Shown: positions 17,285-25,634 of the stretch, piece after piece | How positions within the stretch are numbered: position 1 is the stretch's first letter | Layout: the number at the start of each line of letters is the position of its first letter | Source: Sanguibacter hominis ATCC BAA-789 | Lineage (GTDB): Bacteria > Actinomycetota > Actinomycetes > Actinomycetales > Cellulomonadaceae | NCBI RefSeq assembly: GCF_012396185.1 | Contig: NZ_JAAXOW010000001.1 | Span: 1,178,001 to 1,242,000, forward strand | Direction: 5' to 3' | Length of the DNA: 64,000 nucleotides | The notes under the pieces: generated by a model | Seen by the model: the letters and a program-made list of their open reading frames with translations, nothing else | Databases searched by the model: none | Told to the model about the DNA's origin: nothing | Made by a program: the position numbers and the translations under genes

Positions 17285-18142
17285 ATGACTTCTCCCACCA
17301 CTCGCAGCTCCCAGATCCCTGCCCCGGCCTCTCCCGAGAGCACCGGGGCTCCGTCGTCTGCGTCTGAGCAGCGCCCGTCCGACGTCGCTCGGCCGTCCTT
17401 CGTCCAGATCACCGCGTCGGTGCTCACGGCTCTCACATCGACGGTCGCGCTCTCGTACCTGGGTGTCGCCGGCACGCTCATCGGTGCGGCCGTCGCGGCG
17501 ATCCTCACGGCGTTCGCGAACTACCTCTACACGCGGTCGCTCGTCCGCACGCACTACGTCGTGACGACGCTCGCGCCGCGCGTCGTGCGCGCTCCCGGCG
17601 AGACCGCGGTGCTGCCCGCGTTGCGGGGCGGGCGGGCGCAGGACGGGTCGGGCAGGTCGCCCGAGGCCCTCATGGCACCGGCCCGCCGCTCGCGCCGCCC
17701 GTACGTCGCGACGGCGCTCGTGACGTTCGTGCTGGTGATCGCTGCGGTGACGGTGGTCGAGCTGGGCTTCGGCAAGCCTCTCTCCGACGTCGTGCGCGGC
17801 AACGAGGGTTCGGGGACGACCATCTCAGGCGTGCGGCCCCAGCGCGGGACGCCCGCGGAGAAGCCGACGCCGGAGCCCACGCCGGAGGAGACACCAGCGC
17901 CGACCGACGAGCCGACGCCGGAGCCCACGACGAGCCCCGAGCCCACCCCCACTCCCGAGCCCGCACCGACGGACGTGCCGTCCCCGGCGCCCACGACGCC
18001 CGCGCCGACGCCGGCCCCCGAGCCGAGCCCGACCGCCCCGCCCGTCGAGCCGACGCCTGACGCCGGCGACCAGTCCCTCACGGACGGCACCGCGGACCCG
18101 TCGGGCGCAGCTGACGACGCAGCCCCTCCAGCGAACGGCTGA
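17285..18142 (+). CDS. membrane protein with Pro/Thr/Glu-repeat extracellular tail
   Basis: The 285-residue protein has a Ser/Pro-rich cytoplasmic N-terminus, a hydrophobic pair at about 42-80 (VLTALTSTVALSYLGVAG, IGAAVAAILTAFANYLY), and a further helix at about 140-160 (VATALVTFVLVIAAVTVVEL). The last 90 residues are built from PTPEP/PAPT repeats that should span the cell wall as an extended stalk. No enzymatic domain is visible. The repeated GC-rich codons make this a likely site of length variation. The function is unknown. Confidence 0.75.
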   Translation: MTSPTTRSSQIPAPASPESTGAPSSASEQRPSDVARPSFVQITASVLTALTSTVALSYLGVAGTLIGAAVAAILTAFANYLYTRSLVRTHYVVTTLAPRVVRAPGETAVLPALRGGRAQDGSGRSPEALMAPARRSRRPYVATALVTFVLVIAAVTVVELGFGKPLSDVVRGNEGSGTTISGVRPQRGTPAEKPTPEPTPEETPAPTDEPTPEPTTSPEPTPTPEPAPTDVPSPAPTTPAPTPAPEPSPTAPPVEPTPDAGDQSLTDGTADPSGAADDAAPPANG

Positions 18143-18161
18143 CGGCGCGCCCCCTCAGGCA

Positions 18162-19016
18162 TCACACCGAGGCGACGTACTTCCGGTCGTCGTTGCAGTA
18201 CGCGTAGTACCAGCCGATCAGCAGCCCACCACCGACGAAGTTGCCGGCGAGCGCGATCCCGACGTTCGCGGCGGCCAGCCCGACCTCCCCGGCGCCCAGG
18301 CCGAGGCCGCCGTCGAGCCCTGCGATCGAGAACAGCACCGTGTTCGCCACGGAGTGCTCGAAGCCCAGGTAGGCGAACAGCGCGACGGCGACGATCATGA
18401 CGAGCGACTTGGTGAGGTCTTCCTTGACGTAGCCGTTGTAGACCATGAGCATCGCGACGTTGATGAGGAAGTTGCACAGGATCGCGCGGACGAACAGGTC
18501 GCCCGCGCCGGACAGGCTGGTCACGTAGTCGAGCTTGTGCTCGACGGACAGCCGCGCGAGGTCACCGGTCACGCCGTCGAGGATCGACGAGAACCGCAGC
18601 AGCACGGCGACGAGCAGCCCGCCGAGGAAGTTGCCGCCGAGGCACATGCCGAGCAGGCGCAGCGACCTGCCGAGGCTGACCCGCCGGTAGTAGTGACCGA
18701 TGCTGACGATCATCATGTTCGACGTCAGCAGCTCGGAACGCGTGTAGTAGATGAACACCAGCGCCCACCCGAACGTCAGCGCCCCGGCGAGACGCCCGAT
18801 GGTCGTCAGCTCTCCGTCCCCGCCGACCTGCGCGAACGCGCCCATCACGGTGTAGTTGGCGACGTAGAAGACGCCGATGAGCATCCCGGCCATGCCTGCC
18901 CGCATGAGGTAGCGGCGAGCGATGAGCCCGGACATCTCCGTCTTGGTGTCGAGGGCGTCGAGGATCGCGGAGATGAAGTGCTTGCCGGGGAAGAGCGAGC
19001 GGGGATCAGCGGCCAT
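18162..19016 (-). CDS. formate/nitrite transporter family channel
   Basis: The 284-residue protein has six helices and the FNT features MLMVYNGYVKED and GFEHSVANTVLFSIAGL, the latter containing the conserved EHSVAN of the FocA/NirC selectivity region. A further hallmark is NFVGGGLLIGWYYAYC at the C-terminus. These pentameric channels move formate, nitrite or related monovalent anions across the membrane. The ATG at 19016 is preferred because the upstream extension lacks FNT similarity and overlaps the divergent gene's promoter. Substrate cannot be chosen from sequence alone. Confidence 0.88.
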   Translation of the reverse strand: MAADPRSLFPGKHFISAILDALDTKTEMSGLIARRYLMRAGMAGMLIGVFYVANYTVMGAFAQVGGDGELTTIGRLAGALTFGWALVFIYYTRSELLTSNMMIVSIGHYYRRVSLGRSLRLLGMCLGGNFLGGLLVAVLLRFSSILDGVTGDLARLSVEHKLDYVTSLSGAGDLFVRAILCNFLINVAMLMVYNGYVKEDLTKSLVMIVAVALFAYLGFEHSVANTVLFSIAGLDGGLGLGAGEVGLAAANVGIALAGNFVGGGLLIGWYYAYCNDDRKYVASV

Positions 19017-19090
19017 GCGCCCATCATTCCAGCCGGCGGTCGACGCCGTGCGTGTCTGCGCGACCCGGTGCCGCGTCGCCAGGTCGGGGC

Positions 19091-19096
19091 TATCGT
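19091..19096 (+). promoter_or_regulatory. -10 element of a probable leaderless transcript
   Basis: TATCGT ends six bases before the ATG at 19103, and no ribosome-binding site is present. Confidence 0.5.
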
Positions 19097-19102
19097 GCTG
19101 AT

Positions 19103-19975
19103 ATGCCTGCTGAGGGAAGTGCACGCCAGATCAACGTGACCCTCTCGACCGCGTCGGTGTACCCGCGCAAGGTGCCGTACGCGTTCGAGCTCGCTGCCGA
19201 GCTGGGGTATGACGGCGTCGAGGTCATGGTGTGGGGCGACAGGATCTCGCAAGACGACGTCGCGCTGAGCCACCTCGCGCAGGAGCACGGCGTCCCGATC
19301 CGTTCGGTCCACGCGCCGACGCTCATCGTGAGCCAGCAGGTGTGGGGCTCCCGGCCGCGGAGCAAGCTCGCGAAGACCGTGGACATGGCGCTCACGCTCG
19401 GGGCGAGCACGGTCGTGGTGCACCCGCCGTTCGCGTGGCACCGGAAGTACTCACGCAGCTTTGCCGACCAGGTGCACGAGCTGACCGAGGACATGGGCGT
19501 GACGATCGCGGTCGAGAACATGTACCCGTGGCGCGGCCGCAAGCGCGAGATCACGGGCTACCTGCCGGGCTGGGACCCCACGGAGCACGACTACGACAAG
19601 GTGACGCTCGACGTGTCGCACGCGGCGACGTCGCGGCAGTCGTGCCTGCAGCTCGCGGAGCAGTTCGGGTCGCGGCTCGCGCACGTGCACCTGACGGACG
19701 GCACGTCGTCGGGCTTTGACGAGCACCTGGTTCCGGGGCGGGGCACGCAGCCGGTGCGGCAGCTCCTCGAGCGGCTCGCGAGGTCGGACTTCGACGGGGA
19801 CGTCGTCGTCGAGATCGGGACGCGCAAGGCGCGGTCGGCGCAGGAGCGCCGGGACGACGTCGAGCAGTCGCTGCTCTTCGCGCGCACCTACCTGAAGCGC
19901 GGCCCGCACCCGGACTTCACGCCGCACGAGACGCCAGGCGCGCCCCACCACCACCCCGACGACGCGTGGGCGTGA
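19103..19975 (+). CDS. sugar phosphate isomerase/epimerase-like TIM-barrel protein
   Basis: The 290-residue protein has the AP-endonuclease-2/xylose-isomerase-like barrel. Typical elements are FELAAELGYDGVEVMVW, IRSVHAPTL, STVVVHPPFAWH, VTIAVENMYPW with the metal-binding Glu, VTLDVSHAA, LAHVHLTDGT and DVVVEIGTR. These supply the Glu/Asp/His ligands expected of a divalent-metal enzyme. The reaction and substrate are unknown. The C-terminus ends in a His-rich APHHHPDD tail. The start is supported by a -10 box six bases upstream. Confidence 0.87.
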   Translation: MPAEGSARQINVTLSTASVYPRKVPYAFELAAELGYDGVEVMVWGDRISQDDVALSHLAQEHGVPIRSVHAPTLIVSQQVWGSRPRSKLAKTVDMALTLGASTVVVHPPFAWHRKYSRSFADQVHELTEDMGVTIAVENMYPWRGRKREITGYLPGWDPTEHDYDKVTLDVSHAATSRQSCLQLAEQFGSRLAHVHLTDGTSSGFDEHLVPGRGTQPVRQLLERLARSDFDGDVVVEIGTRKARSAQERRDDVEQSLLFARTYLKRGPHPDFTPHETPGAPHHHPDDAWA

Positions 19976-19984
19976 GCGCGAACC

Positions 19985-21532
19985 TCAGAAGGACCTGAGC
20001 CGGGCGAGGAGCTCGGGTGCGCCGGCCTCGAGCCGTCGCGACCCGACCGCGATGCCGCCGAGCAGCACCGCGACGCCGGTCACGACGCCGAGCACAGCGG
20101 CGACGACCGCGAGGACGGCGGACGTCTTGACGACCGCGAGGACGCCGACGACGTAGGTCGGGGCAAGCACGACGAAGAGCGCGAGCGACCCGACCGCCTG
20201 CGAGACGACCGCGGCCATCGAGCCGCCCTGCTGCGCGGCGAACGGGTTCTCGCCGGGCGCGGTGACCGGGAAGACGACCATCGCGGAGACGACCGCGGCG
20301 AGGCCGAGCGACGCGAGGAGCGTCCCCAAGGTAGCGCCGAGCACGGCGGCGGCGGCGTCCCAGCGGTCGGTGTAGCCGAGGGTGCCGAGGGCGACCACGA
20401 GGCTGAGGACCAGCCCGGGGACGCCGATCGCGAGGGTCCGGCCCCAGCGGTCCGCGGTGCCGCGCAGAGGCGCGGCGACGTGCGTCCAGAATGCCGTCGA
20501 GTCGAGCGCGACGTCCGTCGAGATCGACCACCCGCACGTCCACGCGATCAGGGGCCCGCCGATGAGCAGCCCGGCGCGGTCTCCGGCGAAGATGACGAGG
20601 AGGATCACGACGACGGGGATCGACAGGAGCGACGTCACGTAGCGCGGGTCGCGCATCCAGTAGGTTAAGCAGCGCGCGAGGACGGCGCCGAGCTGCGAGT
20701 CGGGAACGCGGCCGAGGACGCCGAGCCCGTGGCCGCGCCCGGCCGACGCGCGGCGTGGCCGCAGGAACGCCCGCTCGAGGGAGCTGCGCCACCAGAGCGT
20801 GAGCAGGACAGGGCTCGCGACGGCGACGGCGAGGTGACCGAGCGCGGCGACCCAGGCGCCTGCGGCGACGGCGGCGGGGAGCGCGAAGGGCGCTCCGAAG
20901 GGGGTCCACGCGAGCACGGGTGCGACCTGGTGGGCGAGCGCGGTGTACTCGATCTCGGTCCCGGAGAGCAGCACGATGCCCGGCCCGATGAGGCTGACGC
21001 CGACGACGGTCGCCCCGAGCATGAGGTCCCGCCCGCGCCGCCCCTCGAGGAGGGGGCGGACGGCTGACGTCGTCGCACGCGACCCGACGACGGCGGTCGC
21101 GAGGGCGAGCACCGCCCCGACGAGCGCGGCCACGAGCGCGGCGGGCTGCGAGACCCACGCAGCGACGAGGCCGACCAGGACGAGGACCGTGAGAAGGCCG
21201 CCCGGGCCCATGAGCGCCGCGACGGCCGTGCCGAGCATGAGGTCGCGCGTGCGCAGCGGAAACTGGGCGAGGCGTCGCGGGTCGAACGTGTCGTCGATGC
21301 CGAACGCGACGAGCGGTCCGACGGTCCACACGACGACCAGGAGCGAGCCGAGCGCGACCACGTCGTCGGACACGTCGCCGCGCAGGCCGAGGAACAGCAG
21401 CCCGACGATCGCGAGGATGCCGAAGCCGACGGCGTAGAGGACCGCGAACGCGAACCCGATCATCTGCCAGACGCTGCGCCGCAGGGTCGAGAGGTAGACC
21501 TGCCAGCGCAGGCTCAGGAGCGGTGCAACCAC
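19985..21532 (-). CDS. large ABC-2-type transporter permease
   Basis: The 515-residue protein carries about twelve hydrophobic helices, starting at MIGFAFAVLYAVGFGILAIV. There are no solute-binding or ATPase motifs. The GTG at 21532 overlaps the end of the ABC ATPase gene by 19 bp, so the two are coupled; the frame upstream is only ATPase antiframe. It is the membrane partner of the ATPase at 21514-22269, probably an exporter. The substrate is unknown. Confidence 0.82.
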   Translation of the reverse strand: MVAPLLSLRWQVYLSTLRRSVWQMIGFAFAVLYAVGFGILAIVGLLFLGLRGDVSDDVVALGSLLVVVWTVGPLVAFGIDDTFDPRRLAQFPLRTRDLMLGTAVAALMGPGGLLTVLVLVGLVAAWVSQPAALVAALVGAVLALATAVVGSRATTSAVRPLLEGRRGRDLMLGATVVGVSLIGPGIVLLSGTEIEYTALAHQVAPVLAWTPFGAPFALPAAVAAGAWVAALGHLAVAVASPVLLTLWWRSSLERAFLRPRRASAGRGHGLGVLGRVPDSQLGAVLARCLTYWMRDPRYVTSLLSIPVVVILLVIFAGDRAGLLIGGPLIAWTCGWSISTDVALDSTAFWTHVAAPLRGTADRWGRTLAIGVPGLVLSLVVALGTLGYTDRWDAAAAVLGATLGTLLASLGLAAVVSAMVVFPVTAPGENPFAAQQGGSMAAVVSQAVGSLALFVVLAPTYVVGVLAVVKTSAVLAVVAAVLGVVTGVAVLLGGIAVGSRRLEAGAPELLARLRSF

Positions 21533-22269
21533 TCGAGCCCCTCCCCGGTGCGGCGTCCGCCGACGAGCTCGACGAAGCGGTCCTCGAGCGACGCCCCGGC
21601 GCGCACCTCGTCGACGGTCCCTGCGGCGAGGACGCGTCCGGCGGCGAGCACGGCGACGTGGTCGCACATGCGCTCGACGAGGTCCATGACGTGCGAGGAC
21701 ACGATCACGGTGCCGCCCGTCGCGACGAAGTCGGCGAGGATCCCGCGGATCGACGCGGCGGAGACGGGGTCGACGGCCTCGAACGGCTCGTCGAGGACGA
21801 GGAGGCGCGGGCCGTGCACGAGTGCGCACGCGAGCGCGATCTTCTTGGTCATGCCGGCGGAGTAGTCGGCGACGAGCGTGTCGGCGTCCTGCTCGAGGTC
21901 GAGGGCTCGCAGGAGGGAGTGTGCCCGCTCGACGGCGGTCGCGCGGGGGAGGCGCTGCAGCATGCCGGCGTGGACGACGAGCTGCAGACCGGTGAGCCGG
22001 TCGAAGAGGCGCACACCGTCAGGCAGCACGCCGAGCAGCGACTTCGCTGCGACCGGGTCTGCCCACAGGTCGACGCCGAGCACGTCGACACGGCCCGCGT
22101 CGGGCCGCAGCAGGCCGGTCGCCATCGACAGCGTCGTCGTCTTGCCTGCGCCGTTCGGGCCGACGAGCCCGTAGAACGACCCCGCAGGCACGGCGAGGTC
22201 GACGTGCTCGACCGCGACCTTGTCGCCGAACCTCTTGCGCAGCCCCTGCATACCGAGCGCGACGTCCAT
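21514..22269 (-). CDS. ABC transporter ATP-binding protein
   Basis: The 251-residue ATPase has Walker A GPNGAGKTT near residue 37, a degenerate signature YSAGM in place of LSGGQ, Walker B RLLVLDEPFEAVDP and switch histidine SSH. The ATG at 22269 follows a strong GGAGGAGGAG. It is in an operon with the 12-helix permease. The YSAGM variant and DEPFEAVDP are seen in ATPases of ABC-2 exporters. Confidence 0.92.
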   Translation of the reverse strand: MDVALGMQGLRKRFGDKVAVEHVDLAVPAGSFYGLVGPNGAGKTTTLSMATGLLRPDAGRVDVLGVDLWADPVAAKSLLGVLPDGVRLFDRLTGLQLVVHAGMLQRLPRATAVERAHSLLRALDLEQDADTLVADYSAGMTKKIALACALVHGPRLLVLDEPFEAVDPVSAASIRGILADFVATGGTVIVSSHVMDLVERMCDHVAVLAAGRVLAAGTVDEVRAGASLEDRFVELVGGRRTGEGLEWLHRS

Positions 22270-22391
22270 CTGCTCCTCCTCCGCGCCACCCGGTGAGCGG
22301 CGTCCCAGCGACGCTACCTGCGACGTCGGTAGGGGTGGAACCGACCCAGGTATGCGATCGCGGGTGTGGTCCCCGTCATTGCAGCGCCTGA

Positions 22392-22397
22392 GATACT
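22392..22397 (+). promoter_or_regulatory. -10 element of a probable leaderless transcript
   Basis: GATACT ends seven bases before the GTG at 22405, which would then be the transcription start. No ribosome-binding site is seen. Confidence 0.45.
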
Positions 22398-22404
22398 GGA
22401 GCAC

Positions 22405-23916
22405 GTGCCTGAATCAGCCTCCCCCTCCGTCGACGACGTGCCTGCGGGCGTGAACCCGGACGAGCTCGCGCGCGCTCTCGAGATCCTCGAGGCGGCGAAC
22501 GCCCTGCCGCCCGAGCACCCGGACAAGGTGGCGCTGCAGCGCGCGACGGCGAAGCTCTACAAGACGGTGAAGAAGCAGCGCCGCGACGAGGCGAAGTCGG
22601 CGATCCAGGAGGCGGACCGCGCGGTCATCGAGTCGACGGCGACGGGCGCTCCGACGCGTATCGACGACGAGACGGCGGGCGTCGACATCCGGCCCGGCAC
22701 GGCGACGGGCCCGTTCGCGGGTCGGCTGTCGAAGCCGCAGGGCTGCTACGTGTGCAAGGAGCCGTACCAGGACATCGACGTCTTCTACCACCAGCTCTGC
22801 CCGCGCTGCGCTGCGGAGAACCGCGCGAAGCGGGACGCCCGCACGGACCTGACGGGCAAGCGCGCCCTGCTCACGGGTGGCCGCGCGAAGATCGGCATGT
22901 ACATCGCGCTGCGCCTCTTGCGCGACGGCGCGCACACGACGATCACGACACGCTTCCCGAACGACGCGATCCGGCGCTTCACGGCGATGGAGGACTCGGC
23001 GGACTGGATCCACAACCTCAAGATCGTCGGTATCGACCTGCGCGACCCGGCGCAGGTCATGGCTCTTGCCGACGACGTCGCGGCGGAAGGTCCGCTCGAC
23101 ATCCTCATCAACAACGCGGCGCAGACCGTGCGTCGCTCGCCGGGCGCGTACGCGCCCCTCGCGAGGGCCGAGGACGCGCCGCTGCCGTCGGGCTTCCTGC
23201 CGCCCGTGACGACCTACGGTCGATCGCACGACGCGCACCCGGCAGCGCTCGAGGCGTCGGTGCGCGCGGGTGGGCGCGACGAGGGCAAGCCGGTGTCGAC
23301 CGTCGTCGACGAGTCCGTCACGGCCCCGGGCCTGCTCACCGAGCTGGCGCTGCGTGCCGGCTCGTCGTCGCTCGAGCGTGTCGCGACCGGCACGGCGATC
23401 GACGCGGGCGGGCTCGTGCCCGACCTCGTCTCGCAGAACTCGTGGGTCGACAAGGTGCAGGACGTCGACCCGCTCGAGATGCTCGAGGTGCAGCTCTGCA
23501 ACGAGACCGCGCCGTTCATCCTCATCTCGCGGTTGCGCGCTGCCCTGGCTGCGTCGCCGGCCCGCCGCAAGTACATCGTCAACGTCTCGGCGATGGAGGG
23601 GCAGTTCAACCGCGGCTACAAGGGGCCCGGGCACCCGCACACGAACATGGCGAAGGCCGCCGTCAACATGCTCACGCGCACGAGCTCGCGCGAGATGTTC
23701 GAGAGCGACCGCATCCTCATGACGAGCGTCGACACGGGCTGGATCACGGACGAGCGTCCGCACACGACGAAGGCGCGGCTGCACGAGGAGGGCTTCCACG
23801 CTCCCCTCGACCTGGTCGACGGCGCCGCGCGCGTCTACGACCCGATCGTGCGCGGCGAGGCCGGCGAGGACGTGTTCGGCGCGTTCCTGAAGGACTACCG
23901 CCCGTCGGCGTGGTGA
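22405..23916 (+). CDS. short-chain dehydrogenase/reductase with N-terminal helical and zinc-knuckle extension
   Basis: The 503-residue product is roughly twice a normal SDR. Residues 1-100 are charged and helical. Next come four cysteines in CYVCKEP and LCPRCAAE, a likely zinc site. The Rossmann part begins KRALLTGGRAKIGMYIALRLL, a variant glycine-rich motif, and includes LDILINNAAQTVRR. The usual YxxxK becomes YKGPGHPHTNMAKAA, where Tyr and Lys are far apart, after the expected VNVSAMEG. The substrate is unknown. GTG at 22405 is chosen for the -10 box seven bases upstream; a GTG at 22366 is possible. Confidence 0.82.
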   Translation: MPESASPSVDDVPAGVNPDELARALEILEAANALPPEHPDKVALQRATAKLYKTVKKQRRDEAKSAIQEADRAVIESTATGAPTRIDDETAGVDIRPGTATGPFAGRLSKPQGCYVCKEPYQDIDVFYHQLCPRCAAENRAKRDARTDLTGKRALLTGGRAKIGMYIALRLLRDGAHTTITTRFPNDAIRRFTAMEDSADWIHNLKIVGIDLRDPAQVMALADDVAAEGPLDILINNAAQTVRRSPGAYAPLARAEDAPLPSGFLPPVTTYGRSHDAHPAALEASVRAGGRDEGKPVSTVVDESVTAPGLLTELALRAGSSSLERVATGTAIDAGGLVPDLVSQNSWVDKVQDVDPLEMLEVQLCNETAPFILISRLRAALAASPARRKYIVNVSAMEGQFNRGYKGPGHPHTNMAKAAVNMLTRTSSREMFESDRILMTSVDTGWITDERPHTTKARLHEEGFHAPLDLVDGAARVYDPIVRGEAGEDVFGAFLKDYRPSAW

Positions 23917-23993
23917 CGCAGCACCCCCTCCTCCATGTCGGTCTGCGGTGCGAGAATGGCACCGGACCCGTTGCCCAGCCCGAAGGAACCGAG

Positions 23994-24431
23994 ATGTCTA
24001 CGATCACCACGCTCGACGTCACCGGCATGACCTGCGGACACTGCGTCTCCGCCGTCACGCGTGAGCTCGAGGCCGTGCCCAGCGTGAAGAACGTCAGCGT
24101 GGACCTCAACGTGGGCGAGGCGTCGACCGTCACCGTGGTGTCGGACGCCCCGCTCCCTGAGGACGCGCTGCGCGAGGCGATCGACGAGGCGGGCTACGAG
24201 CTCGCAGGCATCGCGACGCACAGCCCTGAGCAGGAGTTCAGCCACCTCGCGGACACGCGCGAGCGCGTCTACGCGGGCACCGGCATGATCGGCTCGGGCT
24301 CGGCCGTTGCCGTCGGACCGGTCGGCATCTCGCTCACCTCCCGCGAGGACGCGGACGCTGCGGTCCTCGCCGACGCCGAGGCGCCGCAGGCCGGCGGCTG
24401 CGGCTGCGGCGGGTGCGGCTGCGGCTCCTGA
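23994..24431 (+). CDS. heavy-metal-associated (HMA) domain protein with cysteine-rich C-terminal tail
   Basis: Residues 1-70 form a complete HMA/CopZ domain with the metal site GMTCGHC. Classical CopZ chaperones end there. This protein has 75 more residues containing a GTGMIGSGSAVAVGPVG stretch and a final GGCGCGGCGCGS with four cysteines, a possible second metal site. It probably binds copper or another soft metal in the cytoplasm. GAAGGAACC precedes the ATG. It lies between the SDR gene and rlmC on the same strand. Confidence 0.87.
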   Translation: MSTITTLDVTGMTCGHCVSAVTRELEAVPSVKNVSVDLNVGEASTVTVVSDAPLPEDALREAIDEAGYELAGIATHSPEQEFSHLADTRERVYAGTGMIGSGSAVAVGPVGISLTSREDADAAVLADAEAPQAGGCGCGGCGCGS

Positions 24432-24448
24432 GCACCCCGTCGAGCGTC

Positions 24449-25579
24449 GTGCGCTGCGCTTACCACGCGGCCGGCGTGTGCCGGTCCTGCACCCACCTGG
24501 GTGAGCCGTACCTCGGCCAGCTCGCTGCGAAGGACGCGCACGCGCGCGCCCTCCTGAGCAAGGTCCCGAGCGCCTCGGGCGCGGTCTGGCACGATCCGGT
24601 CGCGAGCCCCGAGCAGGGCTTCCGCAACAAGGCGAAGATGGTCGTCGCCGGGACGGTCGACGCCCCGACGCTCGGGATCCTCGACGAGGCCGGTCGCGGC
24701 GTCGACCTGCAGGGCTGCGGCCTGCACGAGGAACCTCTCCGGGCGGCGCTCCCGGCCGTCGCCGCTGCGATCACCGCCGCGCGCCTGACCCCGTACGACG
24801 TCCCGTCGCGGCGCGGGGAGCTCAAGCACGTGCTGCTGACCCTCTCGCCCGACGGCGAGCTCATGGCACGCTTCGTGCTGCGTTCGACCGAGGCCGTGCC
24901 CCGCCTGCGCAAGCACCTGCCCGCGCTCATGGCGGCGCTCCCCGGGCTGCGGGTCGTCACCGCGAACGTCCAGCCCGAGCACAAGGCGGTCCTCGAGGGT
25001 CCCGAGGAGATCGTCCTGACGCCAGACGACTCGCTGCGCATGCGCGTCGGGAGCCTCGACCTGCACCTGCGGCCGCAGTCGTTCTTCCAGACGAACACCG
25101 CGATCGCGCAGGCCCTGTACGCGCAGGGGGCCGCCTGGGTCGACGCGTCCGCGCCCCGGTCCGTGTGGGACCTGTACTGCGGTGTCGGCGGCTTCGCGCT
25201 GCACGTCGCCGCGCCCGGGCGCGACGTGCTCGGTATCGAGCTGAGCGCCGAGGCGATCGGTTCCGCGCGCCGGACGGCCGCAGAGGCCGGTCTCGACGTG
25301 CGCTTCGAGGTGGGTGACGCGACGGCGTTCGCGCTCGGCGCGGACTCCGCTCCGGACCTCGTGATCGTCAACCCGCCGCGGCGCGGCATCGGTGCCGACG
25401 TCGCGAGCTGGCTCGAGCGTTCGGGCGTGCGCGACGTCGTCTACTCGTCGTGCAACGCCGTGTCCCTCGCACGCGACCTCGCAGCCATGCCGAACCTGCG
25501 CGTCGCCGAGGCGCGGGTGCTCGACATGTTCCCGCAGACGGCCCACTACGAGGTCATCACCCGGCTGACGCGCGGCTGA
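24449..25579 (+). CDS. rlmC: 23S rRNA (uracil-C5)-methyltransferase, RlmC type
   Basis: The 376-residue protein aligns over its length with E. coli RlmC (RumB, 375 residues). It has the iron-sulfur cysteines VRCAYHAAGVCRSC and LQGCGLH, then PEQGFRNKAKMVVAG, RGELKHVLLT and RPQSFFQTN. The SAM-binding DLYCGVGGF and catalytic YSSCNAVSLA follow. It uses SAM to make 5-methyluridine in 23S rRNA, the E. coli position being 747. The GTG at 24449 gives the standard N-terminus; an in-frame GTG at 24413 would add 12 residues. Confidence 0.92.
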   Translation: MRCAYHAAGVCRSCTHLGEPYLGQLAAKDAHARALLSKVPSASGAVWHDPVASPEQGFRNKAKMVVAGTVDAPTLGILDEAGRGVDLQGCGLHEEPLRAALPAVAAAITAARLTPYDVPSRRGELKHVLLTLSPDGELMARFVLRSTEAVPRLRKHLPALMAALPGLRVVTANVQPEHKAVLEGPEEIVLTPDDSLRMRVGSLDLHLRPQSFFQTNTAIAQALYAQGAAWVDASAPRSVWDLYCGVGGFALHVAAPGRDVLGIELSAEAIGSARRTAAEAGLDVRFEVGDATAFALGADSAPDLVIVNPPRRGIGADVASWLERSGVRDVVYSSCNAVSLARDLAAMPNLRVAEARVLDMFPQTAHYEVITRLTRG

Positions 25580-25594
25580 GCAGCTGATCCCGGC

Positions 25595-25623
25595 GCGCCG
25601 ACCGTCGGAAAGACGGCCGGCGC
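25595..25623. terminator. stem-loop between convergent rlmC and CNNM genes
   Basis: Arms GCGCCGaCCGTC and GACGGcCGGCGC enclose a GGAAA loop with one internal mismatch. Position between two converging stops suits a bidirectional terminator. Confidence 0.6.
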
Positions 25624-25634
25624 ACGCGGGCTCG

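Noticed and set aside
17870-18060. repeat DNA or CRISPR-like array
   Set aside because: The repetition is in-frame coding for a Pro/Thr/Glu stalk of a membrane protein.
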